This document shows positions 1-6,231 of a DNA stretch of 12,339 nucleotides, piece by piece (positions within the stretch are counted from its first letter, which is position 1; each line of letters starts with the position of its first letter). Origin of the DNA: Verrucomicrobiota bacterium (GTDB lineage: Bacteria > Verrucomicrobiota > Verrucomicrobiia > Limisphaerales > JADLHS01); assembly GCA_025360895.1 (NCBI GenBank), contig JANYBF010000370.1, forward strand, positions 1 through 12,339, given 5' to 3'. The notes under the pieces are model-generated. The model had not been told where the DNA came from. It was given only the letters and a program-made list of their open reading frames with translations, and did no database searches. The position numbers and the translations under genes are program-made.

Positions 1-645
1 GTGGAAGAATTGTGCGCCCGGGCGTTTGAAAACCTACGGCGTCACTTGCTACCCGGTGAAATGTTTCCCGTATTGACCGAAGCAAACTTCCGCATCGCTG
101 TTGAAAATTCCCGGCGTCACCTGCCGGGTCTAGCGACGAAGCTGATGGATCAGATTGGCAACATTCTCAAAGTGCGGCAGGAAATTTTGCGGCGCGGCGG
201 GCCGATCGCGGCAACCAAGACCATGCGCCCGCAAACCTTGTCCGATTTGAAGCAACTCGGGGGCGCTCCCGGCGTCAACCGTCTGAACAATCCATGGGCT
301 GAGGAACTGGTCGCCTTGTTGCCGCCGAACTTCTTGGAGACAATCCCGTTCGCACAGCTTCCGCACCTGCCGCGCTACCTCAAAGCACTGCTTATACGAA
401 TGGAACGCGCGACACTGAATCCAGTGAAGGATCAGGAGCGTGTTCGACAACTCGCGCCCTACTTGGAAACATTGCGGAAGTTTGATGCCACTGCGCCGTC
501 ACCCTCGGAAGCACGCCAGCAACTCGAAGTTTTCCGCTGGATGGTGGAAGAGTATAAAGTCTCGCTCTTTGCGCAGGAGCTTGGCACGGCGTTTACGATC
601 TCTCCAAAACGCCTCGACGAGCAAAGGCAGCGGCACCTCACTTAA
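1..645 (+). CDS. hrpA: ATP-dependent RNA helicase HrpA, C-terminal fragment
   Basis: This is the C-terminal 214 residues of an HrpA-type DEAH-box RNA helicase; the 5' part, with the helicase motifs, lies outside the window. The visible part belongs to the HrpA C-terminal region (DUF3418-like). A helical stretch (LTEANFRIAVENSRRHLPGL) is followed by the HLPRYLKALLIRMER segment near residues 122-136 and the terminal signature VSLFAQELGT near residues 188-197, with SPKRL just after it. These short segments are what I recognise from the family. HrpA unwinds RNA using ATP and is linked to mRNA processing and ribosome rescue in other bacteria. The GTG at base 1 is an internal valine codon or chance, not a trustworthy start. 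The frame closes with TAA at 643-645. The gene is convergent with the small minus-strand ORF at 678-845. Confidence 0.88.
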   Translation: MEELCARAFENLRRHLLPGEMFPVLTEANFRIAVENSRRHLPGLATKLMDQIGNILKVRQEILRRGGPIAATKTMRPQTLSDLKQLGGAPGVNRLNNPWAEELVALLPPNFLETIPFAQLPHLPRYLKALLIRMERATLNPVKDQERVRQLAPYLETLRKFDATAPSPSEARQQLEVFRWMVEEYKVSLFAQELGTAFTISPKRLDEQRQRHLT

Positions 646-677
646 TCCAAATGGGGTGGCGGGCAACCACCACTGAT

Positions 678-845
678 TCAACCGATCACGATCCCAGGCT
701 GATATCGCCGCCGCCGGCGGCGCTTTTGGCCTCTCCCCCGCTTCCCGGCGATAAACAAATTGAGCACGAGCACCGCGAACAAGGAAAGCGCCAACGCGTA
801 CAGGATGTACGGCAGAACTTGTCGGATTGCGTGTTCCGGATACAT
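678..845 (-). CDS. Putative small single-pass membrane protein with polybasic tail
   Basis: A 55-residue ORF not matched to any family I know. From ATG at 845 it has a short N-terminus (MYPEHAIRQV), one strongly hydrophobic segment at about residues 12-34 (rich in Leu, Ala, Val and Phe) and a very basic tail containing six consecutive arginines near residues 45-50. By the positive-inside rule the tail would be cytoplasmic. Third codon positions are mostly G or C, as in the real genes nearby, which supports coding. A TTG at 860 in the same frame would add five residues (MLLQC); no convincing ribosome binding site decides between the two starts. It converges on hrpA with about 30 bp between stops. 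The arginine run comes from a CGN-rich stretch that is also a GC palindrome (709-722), so part of its character may be compositional. Confidence 0.5.
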   Translation of the reverse strand: MYPEHAIRQVLPYILYALALSLFAVLVLNLFIAGKRGRGQKRRRRRRYQPGIVIG

Positions 846-1075
846 ACACTGTAAAAGCAAAACTCGTTAATCCCGGCTCACTTAAGACGCATAACGAGCA
901 TCATCTGTTGTTACAGCAGCAACAGTGCCCAGTATCACCTCCGGTCGCAGGACGGAAATTGCAAATCGCCATTTGGCCGCAAACGGTCCTGAAACACAAA
1001 TACCGGTCGGCGTCCCGAAGACAAGGATTGCACTTTATCCCAATATGTTGCACAAGTGCGCCCCATTTTTACGTC
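846..1075. other. Divergent intergenic region with inverted repeats
   Basis: This gap lies between the minus-strand small ORF (start 845) and the plus-strand gene starting at 1076, so it should hold promoters for both. It contains a 7-bp inverted repeat, CTCGTTA at 863-869 and TAACGAG at 892-898, and a second one, CTGTTG at 905-910 and CAACAG at 920-925. I found no convincing -35/-10 pair. The plus-strand frame of the downstream gene stays open back to 827, but the translated extension looks non-coding. Confidence 0.4.
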
Positions 1076-1780
1076 ATGAACAAAAAAACACCAAAATTAA
1101 AAGCCAATCAAGAATTCCAATTGCTCGAGTTATTAAAGCACGTCCTGCCCAAAGCCATTCACGATTCCAAGCTGGCGGGTAAGATATACGAGGCGGTGGA
1201 AGCGGAATTGCGGACCAAATCCCGGGTGACGGCGTTCGAGAAATTCTGCGAACGAGTCGAATTACCGGATCTGGAAGCCAAAACTCTAGACGACGTCAAG
1301 CTTCAGCTCGCGGCCGCTTTTGGTGCCAGCGGTGACGTGGTAATCCAACCCGACCGGAAGGAAAAGAGTCTGGCGGTGGAAATAACCTTGCCCGACGGAA
1401 CGCAGTTCCAAAACCAGATCAAGGTGCGGCCAGTTGCCGCCGACGAGAGCGAGGAGCCGGAAGTGAAACTGAAGTTCGTCCCGTTCCCGGTGGCGTTGCC
1501 GGGGGATCCGGAACTGATCTGGGTCCTGGGCAAGCGGGAAAACTTGTCCGCCGAGGAGGCTGCGATCGCCTTGGGCAAAGCCGAGGAGGATTTTTGGGGC
1601 TCCAAGGCCGGCCAGAAGTTTCTCCGCGACCGGGTCGAACGAAATTTCCCGGAGTTCATCAGTCGCGCCCCGGCTGGATTGCTGGGCGAGGCAGGTGTGA
1701 AGCGGCATTACCCGATCCCCGAACCGATCAAAGTCTTGCGCGTCTTGAAAGCACAGAAAACCGCCACCCGCATGCGGTGA
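1076..1780 (+). CDS. Conserved-looking hypothetical protein, 234 aa
   Basis: I do not recognise this family. From ATG at 1076 the protein has 234 residues, is soluble and highly charged, with no signal peptide or membrane segment. The N-terminal 60 or so residues look helical and Lys/Glu rich. The middle (about residues 85-135) looks like beta strands, with VEITLPDGTQF and KLKFVPFPVALPGDPELIWV. The C-terminal half is helical again (LSAEEAAIALGKAEEDFWG, then FLRDRVERNFPEF) and ends in KTATRMR. The frame is open upstream to 827, but those 83 extra codons read as low-quality sequence rich in His, Gln and Cys, whereas MNKKTPKLK is a natural start. No clear Shine-Dalgarno precedes it. Its stop is 13 bp from the stop of the convergent cupin gene. 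No function can be given from sequence alone. Confidence 0.75.
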   Translation: MNKKTPKLKANQEFQLLELLKHVLPKAIHDSKLAGKIYEAVEAELRTKSRVTAFEKFCERVELPDLEAKTLDDVKLQLAAAFGASGDVVIQPDRKEKSLAVEITLPDGTQFQNQIKVRPVAADESEEPEVKLKFVPFPVALPGDPELIWVLGKRENLSAEEAAIALGKAEEDFWGSKAGQKFLRDRVERNFPEFISRAPAGLLGEAGVKRHYPIPEPIKVLRVLKAQKTATRMR

Positions 1781-1793
1781 ATCCAAACCCAAT

Positions 1794-2270
1794 CTATTCT
1801 TCGCCGTCGTAGAGTTCCGTCGGCTGGACGCGCACCGGTTTGGCGTGACCGGGCAGACTCCATTTGTTGCTGTCCGGGAAATAGCAGGCATCGGAAGCCG
1901 GATTGTCGGTAATGAAATGGCAGAGCAAGTCCACCGCGCCGGTGTTGAGCAACTGATGCGCTTCGCCGGGTGGATGCATGATGCAATCGCCTTCGCGTAG
2001 ATCGGTCGTACCGGCCGGCGTGCGCACCTGCCCGCGCCCCGTGATGATCTGGTAGAAAACCCAACGCGCGGAGTGCGAACGATAGGGCCCGTTCGCGGCG
2101 CGCGGCGGCAGCCGGATTAATTTCACCTCAAACGGAAACGGGAGGCCACCCAACCGATCGCCATTGGTCTGACGCATCGCCGTCAGAATGTCCTGGTTGT
2201 AAACCCGGAAGCGGCCCTTGGGCGATCGCGCCTCGGTCGCGGGCACCGCAGCGAGATTGATTTTCTTCAT
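1794..2270 (-). CDS. Cupin-domain protein with incomplete metal site
   Basis: A 158-residue single-domain cupin. The conserved double-stranded beta-helix core spans about residues 47-122. Cupin motif 2, G(X)5PXG(X)2H(X)3N, is intact: Gly94, Pro100, Gly102, His105 and Asn109. Cupin motif 1, G(X)5HXH(X)3-4E(X)6G, is degenerate: aligning on His66 and Gly78 puts Arg64 where the first His is expected and Val71 where the Glu is expected. Only two of the four usual metal ligands remain, so a classical metal-dependent enzyme is unlikely unless other residues substitute. The C-terminal part (DNPASDACYFPDSNKW) is typical of a cupin subgroup annotated only as cupin-domain protein. Its ATG at 2270 lies 27 bp after the stop of the upstream Roadblock gene, so it is probably co-transcribed with it. 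Substrate unknown; a ligand-binding or sugar/small-molecule role is a guess. Confidence 0.85.
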   Translation of the reverse strand: MKKINLAAVPATEARSPKGRFRVYNQDILTAMRQTNGDRLGGLPFPFEVKLIRLPPRAANGPYRSHSARWVFYQIITGRGQVRTPAGTTDLREGDCIMHPPGEAHQLLNTGAVDLLCHFITDNPASDACYFPDSNKWSLPGHAKPVRVQPTELYDGEE

Positions 2271-2297
2271 GGCGAATGATGGCCGGCAATTGTCTGG

Positions 2298-2669
2298 TCA
2301 AACCGTTGGCGGGGCTTTGGACTGAAACCCGGTGAGAAGCTGCTCCAGTCCGGTGGTGTCAACGTCGGCGATTTTCTTCGTTACGATTACCCCGAGAATC
2401 GCGCCGTCCGCCCGCTGGACAAAGTGCAGCACCGTACGCTCGTGAACCCACGTTAACCGGGTAGGCGGCAAATGTTGTGCGCCGAGCACCTGAAACGCAT
2501 CAGCCATCACCCGCCACGCCGTTTCCATTGCGCTGGTCGGAAACTCGCCAGCCGCCACATCCGCTACAAATGTCTCGTCGGCAAATCGGATGCCCCGCGC
2601 CAACGTGCCGCGCACATTCGGCATCGAATTCAGCCCTTGAGTCGTCGGGTCTGGCATGGCTTCACTCAT
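2298..2669 (-). CDS. Roadblock/LC7-like small protein (second copy)
   Basis: A 123-residue protein from ATG at 2669. The frame is open further upstream, but the extension overlaps the upstream gene and looks non-coding. The start codon shares one base with the upstream TGA (TGATG), the usual sign of translational coupling. The fold suggested by the sequence is Roadblock/LC7 (MglB-like): a helix (SAMETAWRVMADAFQVLGAQ), a strand with LTWVHERTVLHFVQRADG, and ILGVIVTKK followed by a final helix (LEQLLTGFQSK). Roadblock proteins dimerise and often act as activating partners or scaffolds for small Ras-like GTPases such as MglA in bacterial polarity. I see the pattern of strands and helices rather than a signature motif, so the assignment is moderate. 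It follows a similar small protein and probably forms a pair with it. Confidence 0.62.
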   Translation of the reverse strand: MSEAMPDPTTQGLNSMPNVRGTLARGIRFADETFVADVAAGEFPTSAMETAWRVMADAFQVLGAQHLPPTRLTWVHERTVLHFVQRADGAILGVIVTKKIADVDTTGLEQLLTGFQSKAPPTV

Positions 2670-3055
2670 CAGTTGGGTTTGGACCTTGCTGCGGCGGTCA
2701 GCGCCTCGCGGTGGGTTTGCACCAAGATGCCTCGGTCGTTCGTAATGATCACCACGGCGCGCACCCCGCCGCTCTGGATTTCCAACCGGTTGAATTCGCC
2801 GAGGGGCAAAGCTTGAGCCAGGCGTTGGCCGCGTTGGGAAACAAATTCGAAAAAATTTACCCATAAGTCGGGATGCGCACATTGCCATTCGTACAGCACT
2901 TCCCCCTGTGCCGAGCAGACCAGCACTTCATCCACCTTGGGTTGCGATGCCACCCCTGGCGGCAATGCCGGGGGGAGTTCGATCTGGGGTGCGGACACCG
3001 GATGCCACACCAAATGGATTATCGCCCCCTTGCCCGTGAAGCGAAGCGGCCTCAC
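2669..3055 (-). CDS. Roadblock/LC7-like protein (first copy), possibly the detached C-terminus of the upstream regulator
   Basis: The frame runs from GTG at 3055 to TGA at 2669 (128 residues). The conserved part starts near residue 42: DEVLVCSAQGEVLYEW, a helix (LWVNFFEFVSQRGQRLAQAL), a strand with NRLEIQSGGVRAVVIITND and RGILVQTHRE. That order of strand, helix and strands matches Roadblock/LC7 proteins. The first 128 bp overlap the end of the receiver-PATAN gene in another frame. Within the overlap this frame has clearly more G/C at third codon positions than the regulator's frame, which suggests that this one is the true coding frame there. The first 40 residues (Pro-rich, ELPPALPPG) look like an interdomain linker more than a natural N-terminus. 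Either this is a separate coupled gene starting at 3055 or further in, or it is the C-terminal domain of a regulator fusion split by a one-base indel. Confidence 0.65.
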   Translation of the reverse strand: MRPLRFTGKGAIIHLVWHPVSAPQIELPPALPPGVASQPKVDEVLVCSAQGEVLYEWQCAHPDLWVNFFEFVSQRGQRLAQALPLGEFNRLEIQSGGVRAVVIITNDRGILVQTHREALTAAARSKPN

Positions 3056-3866
3056 TGGTCGCCGCCGAAGTCAGGCGTTCAACCTCTTCCTGGAATGTTT
3101 CCCCGGCGTCCGCCGCCGCCGCTGCTGCTTGGGTTTCCTTGTCTTCGTCGCTCTTCCGCGCCGCTTCCATCAACAAAAATTCCCACTGCCCGGAGAGCGA
3201 GCGGGTGGGTGGCTCAATGAACGGCTTGAGGTTAAACTGGCCGCCGCTCATGGACAGTAAACGGTTGAATGCCTCCTCCCCCACCAGATCACCGCACTGT
3301 GCGTGGACGATTTGTCCGATCTCAATGAAAAGCTTTCCCGTCACTCGCGCAGCGGAAACCTCCAACACCGACGAACTGCGCGCCAGACATTCCATCTGGA
3401 TCACGTCCGTCAAGCCCACGCTCCGCAGCACGCCCCGGAAACCCTCCTCGGGCCGGAATTTCACCACTTCATCCAGCACCCCGTGAAGACTCTGCCACCC
3501 GCCCGGGTTGGTGGGTTTTTCGAGATAGAGTTCCGCGCCGTTGCTCAGGCAAGCAGCGCGATACTTTTCGCTGGCGTGACCGGTAAGGACCACTTTCTGC
3601 ACATTGGGATAACCGCGGTTGAGCATGGACAACATCTGGATGCCGTCCATCACCCCCATGTTTATGTCAATCACCGCGAGATCCACCGGTTGATGTTGTA
3701 ATAGCGCGAACGCCTGGCTGGCGCTTTCGGCCGTAAAAATCTCCCAGTGACCGGCGCTTAACACGCCCATCAACTCCTTAACCGTTTCGAGAAAAGTCCG
3801 GTCGTCATCCACAAACAAAACCCGCCGCACGGCGACGGGATTGGCGGATTTTGGCAGCGCGTTCAT
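2928..3866 (-). CDS. Response regulator with receiver and PATAN (DUF4388) domains
   Basis: A 312-residue two-domain protein. Residues 14-125 form a receiver: acidic cluster Asp20-22, phospho-acceptor Asp67 in AVIDINMGVMDGI, Thr95 in VVLTGHAS and Lys117 in YLEKP. Residues about 142-238 form a DUF4388/PATAN domain (FRGVLRSVGLTDVIQMECL, then GKLFIEIGQIVHAQ, then EEAFNRLLSMSGGQFNL), a non-DNA-binding output module found in regulators such as cyanobacterial PatA and PixE. It is followed by an Ala/Glu linker. After about residue 275 the frame reads Gly/Arg/Pro-rich low-quality sequence to the stop at 2928, while another frame gives a Roadblock domain. The tail is therefore doubtful and a frameshift near the G5 run (3025-3029) or C6 run (2970-2975) of the coding strand is suspected. 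ATG at 3866 is preceded by a possible promoter at 3904-3932. No cognate kinase is adjacent. Confidence 0.85.
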   Translation of the reverse strand: MNALPKSANPVAVRRVLFVDDDRTFLETVKELMGVLSAGHWEIFTAESASQAFALLQHQPVDLAVIDINMGVMDGIQMLSMLNRGYPNVQKVVLTGHASEKYRAACLSNGAELYLEKPTNPGGWQSLHGVLDEVVKFRPEEGFRGVLRSVGLTDVIQMECLARSSSVLEVSAARVTGKLFIEIGQIVHAQCGDLVGEEAFNRLLSMSGGQFNLKPFIEPPTRSLSGQWEFLLMEAARKSDEDKETQAAAAAADAGETFQEEVERLTSAATSEAASLHGQGGDNPFGVASGVRTPDRTPPGIAARGGIATQGG

Positions 3867-3903
3867 GGTTACAAAGCAAACAGCATCAGACGGACATCAT
3901 TCA

Positions 3904-3932
3904 GCAATAGTCGCGGAAAAAAGTGAAGTCAA
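3904..3932 (-). promoter_or_regulatory. Candidate sigma70-type promoter for the receiver-PATAN/Roadblock genes
   Basis: On the minus strand TTGACT (3932-3927) and TATTGC (3909-3904) are separated by exactly 17 bp, about 38 bp upstream of the regulator's ATG at 3866. The -35 matches five of six consensus bases and the -10 is weak (three of six). It lies in the 106-bp gap after the HEAT gene, so the regulator may have its own promoter besides read-through. Confidence 0.4.
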
Positions 3933-3972
3933 TTCGGCGTGCGGTGGGAATTTTAAGATCCGTCCCTGACGT

Positions 3973-5352
3973 TCATTTCGAAGCCATGATCGCGGCAATC
4001 CCCTGCTCGGCCACCCGCCGCACCCATTTGCTCTTGTCGGAAAGCGCGGCTTGTAACGCGGGAATCGTGGCCGGCGAACGCCCGCGAGCTAATGCCTCCG
4101 CCGCCGCCAACCGCACGTCTTCGTCCAGATCGCCCAGCAGCCGCTGAAATAATTCGATCATAGTCACGCTTACCGATGTCCCCACCATCGCCGGCGATAG
4201 GGCCAAGAGCTCCGCTGCGCTCCGGCCCGTTATGCGCCGCAATAATCCCGCCGCCGCGACCTGGACCCCCGAATCTCCACGGCGCAACGCCTCCTGTAAT
4301 TCCGACACCACAGCGAGCAACGTGGGCGATCGCTGCCAGTAAGGATCCACCATCGCTGCTGCCCGCGCTGCCGCCTGGCGCACCCCCATGTGCTCATCCA
4401 CCATGGCCAGCACCAGACGGTTAATTATGCTTTCGTTTCCCAGTCGTCCCAACGCTTCCACGGCATTCTGACGCACTTCCTGGTCCGCATCCTTCGTCAA
4501 TTCCAGTGCGGCGGGCAGTGCGCTGCGATCGCCAAACCGGCCCAGCGCCTCGGCCAGCACGGCGCGCACTTCCCACTCCCGGTCCCGCACCATCTCCATC
4601 AAGGGCAGGATCGCCTCCTTGGCCATCATCTGGCCCAGCGCCGTGACCGCCGCCACGCGCACGTTGCGGTCGCGATCCTGGAGCAACGGCAGCAACCCGG
4701 GCACCGCCCGGGAATCGCCCATCCGCGCGAGACCGTTGATGGCTGCCGCCCGTACCGCCGCTTCACTGTCCCCGAGCGCATTGACCAACAGATCCAACGT
4801 GGAAGCCTCGCCGAATTCAGCCAGCGTATTCGCCGCCGCCACGCGCCGTTCGTTGGTGCCGCTGCGCAATACGGCGGCCAGGGCTTTGATCGCCGCCGGT
4901 CCGAACATGCTCACGCGCTTGAAATCGCCCCGGGCCACATAATAGGAAATTTGCTCGCCCGGCGTTCGGGGAACCCAGTTGAGCGCGTCGAGGGTCTGGG
5001 CCGTGTAGTGTTGGACTCCCGGCGTCCCCCCCAGCAGCAAACCCACCAACGGTTCGATCACCGAACGATCGCCATTTTTTTTCAACGCCTGGGCCGCCGC
5101 TTCCTGCACGGCCTCGGCATGATCCCGCAATGCGCTGATCAGTGCCTTGATGGCGGCGGGATGTTTGAAATCTCCGAGGGCCGAAGCCGCCTCGGTGCGC
5201 ACCGCCGCTTCGCCATCGTTCAACGCATCCACCAATATCGGCACGCCTTCGGGATCCTCCAAGGCGCGGAGCTTCTGCACGGCTTCCAACCGCTTCTGCG
5301 GGGAACCGGTGGCAAGCTGCCTTTGCGCCATCCAAAGCTTCGTATTGACCAT
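3973..5352 (-). CDS. HEAT-repeat (PBS-lyase-type) protein
   Basis: A 459-residue protein built almost wholly of helical HEAT repeats of about 31 residues, from about residue 20 to the end. Repeated signatures include VPILVDALNDGEAAVRTEAA, AIKALISALRDHAEAVQEAA, AVPGLLPLLQDRDRNVRVAA and ILPLMEMVRDREWEVRAV. The break at about residues 124-150 (LNWVPRTPGEQISYYVARGD) resembles a linker often found in bacterial and archaeal HEAT proteins. Such proteins are usually scaffolds; no catalytic residues are visible. The ATG at 5352 is the first in frame after a TAG. A one-base deletion in the T6 run at 5370-5375 would open the frame further upstream into protein-like sequence, so the N-terminus is uncertain. 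It lies 106 bp upstream of the receiver-PATAN gene in the same orientation, and may scaffold that system. A long ORF on the opposite strand is a composition shadow. Confidence 0.9.
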   Translation of the reverse strand: MVNTKLWMAQRQLATGSPQKRLEAVQKLRALEDPEGVPILVDALNDGEAAVRTEAASALGDFKHPAAIKALISALRDHAEAVQEAAAQALKKNGDRSVIEPLVGLLLGGTPGVQHYTAQTLDALNWVPRTPGEQISYYVARGDFKRVSMFGPAAIKALAAVLRSGTNERRVAAANTLAEFGEASTLDLLVNALGDSEAAVRAAAINGLARMGDSRAVPGLLPLLQDRDRNVRVAAVTALGQMMAKEAILPLMEMVRDREWEVRAVLAEALGRFGDRSALPAALELTKDADQEVRQNAVEALGRLGNESIINRLVLAMVDEHMGVRQAAARAAAMVDPYWQRSPTLLAVVSELQEALRRGDSGVQVAAAGLLRRITGRSAAELLALSPAMVGTSVSVTMIELFQRLLGDLDEDVRLAAAEALARGRSPATIPALQAALSDKSKWVRRVAEQGIAAIMASK

Positions 5353-5577
5353 GTGGACAATTCTGACTGAAAAAATCTAACCCTATGATGACGCGCGATC
5401 CGCCGTTGTCCAGCCGCTTGATGACGCGCGGGCCGCCGAACGGTGCGGGCTTGGGAAAATCGGGCAACCTCAAATCGCCAAAGCGGGCAACGATCCGCCC
5501 GGCAACGCTTCGCAATTGGACATTTCAGTTTCCGATCCAATTCGCGCCGGGTTGGTGATCGGCATTATTTCGGAAAG
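5353..5577 (-). other. Gap upstream of the HEAT gene with coding-like remnants and a 12-bp direct repeat
   Basis: No intact gene is visible. On the minus strand a 31-codon ORF (ATG at 5565) ends at a TGA. Next, in another frame, comes protein-like sequence (GDLRLPDFPKPAPFGGPRVI) with high third-position GC down to about 5385. The 12-mer TGATGACGCGCG occurs at 5386-5397 and 5419-5430, spaced 33 bp (11 codons). The first short ORF is in the same frame as the HEAT gene, so two compensating indels would give one longer N-terminus. Alternatively it is a decayed gene or a leader. Confidence 0.35.
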
Positions 5578-5997
5578 CTAGGCCAACAAACCCAAAGTGG
5601 GCGCGGGCTGCTGACGCAACGGATTCACGTTGAACGCGGCGCTCTCCAGCCAACTCAGCCAAACCTCGATCAACTTGAGCACCGCCGCCACGTCTAGCTG
5701 TTCGTGGCGCGCGGGATATTTTAACAGGTTCGTCCGCGCGAGTTTGAACAACGCCGCCGATGGCCGCAGCCGCTCCTTCTGCAAATGGACGAACGCCCCG
5801 GCCAGTTGGATCAAACCTTTGTAGAAATCCCCGTTCAGCCCGTGCCGGTCCGGCAGCCATAATTCTTCCAGCACGTCATGCGCCTCGTAGAAAAGCTGGT
5901 CGTTGAAGCAATCAAAGAAGCCGAGATAGTGCGCGTTCAGTTCGCCGCCTTGAAAGGATGCGATGCGCTCCGCGATTTTACCGCTCTTCTTGCTCAC
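5578..5997 (-). CDS. DUF309-domain protein
   Basis: A 139-residue all-helical protein starting at GTG 5997; an in-frame TAG lies just upstream and no better start exists. The DUF309 signature is clear at about residues 36-49 (FYEAHDVLEELWLP), followed by FYKGLIQLAGAFVHLQKERL at about 58-77 and an amphipathic helix containing AALFKLARTNLLKYP. In the family the Tyr-Glu-x-His and Glu-Glu-x-Trp residues are the most conserved and may form a ligand or metal pocket, but no biochemical role is established. It is short and single-domain, as usual. It is transcribed in the same direction as the HEAT gene, 225 bp upstream of it, so shared transcription is uncertain. No link with the signalling genes can be shown. 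Confidence 0.85.
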   Translation of the reverse strand: MSKKSGKIAERIASFQGGELNAHYLGFFDCFNDQLFYEAHDVLEELWLPDRHGLNGDFYKGLIQLAGAFVHLQKERLRPSAALFKLARTNLLKYPARHEQLDVAAVLKLIEVWLSWLESAAFNVNPLRQQPAPTLGLLA

Positions 5998-6156
5998 ACG
6001 GTCAGACTAACAGGCCCATTTCCAAAGCACAAACCCGCCCCGTCATCCGAAGAAATTCCACATATCACAGGATCCCATCGCCCCTGGCTCGCTCAGATTG
6101 CAACCGGTAGCGATACCCCCGCAGCCCATCTCTGATTTGAACCATCATTTTTTCGC
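5998..6156. other. Intergenic stretch with one copy of an 11-bp direct repeat
   Basis: This gap separates the divergent DUF309 gene and the small membrane gene. GCCCCTGGCTC occurs at 6080-6090 and again at 6159-6169, inside the candidate promoter of the downstream gene. The spacing is 79 bp. Nothing else recognisable was seen. Confidence 0.3.
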
Positions 6157-6185
6157 TTGCCCCTGGCTCATAGCTTTATTATTCA
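6157..6185 (+). promoter_or_regulatory. Candidate promoter of the small membrane gene
   Basis: TTGCCC at 6157-6162 and TATTCA at 6180-6185 are 17 bp apart, about 46 bp before the ATG at 6232. The surrounding leader is AT-rich compared with the window, which fits a promoter. A small hairpin (CCGGG 6192-6196 with CCCGG 6204-6208) lies in the predicted leader. Each box matches four of six consensus bases. Confidence 0.35.
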
Positions 6186-6231
6186 AGGCACCCGGGCAAT
6201 TTTCCCGGCTACGGCTCCAATATTAATATCT

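Noticed and set aside
709..722. 14-bp GC palindrome followed by CTTTT, a possible hrpA terminator
   Set aside because: It is made of CGN arginine codons of the small ORF, stands 64 bp from the hrpA stop, and the T run is short and not adjacent.
827..1075. 83-codon N-terminal extension of the 234-residue protein
   Set aside because: The translated extension is low-quality (Gln run, Cys pairs) and the ATG at 1076 begins a natural Lys-rich N-terminus.
1286..1891. 201-codon minus-strand ORF opposite the hypothetical gene
   Set aside because: Its sequence has no recognisable domain and it overlaps the end of the better supported cupin gene.
1562..4532. Four copies of GCGATCGC (1562, 2222, 4326, 4525), the cyanobacterial HIP1 octamer
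   Set aside because: More than expected by chance, but the count is small, all lie inside genes and other gene features do not point to cyanobacteria. A genome-wide octamer count would settle it.
4390..5370. 326-codon plus-strand ORF opposite the HEAT gene
   Set aside because: It is a mirror of the HEAT coding frame in GC-rich DNA, rich in His, Gln and Arg, with no domain; the HEAT repeats are unmistakable on the other strand.
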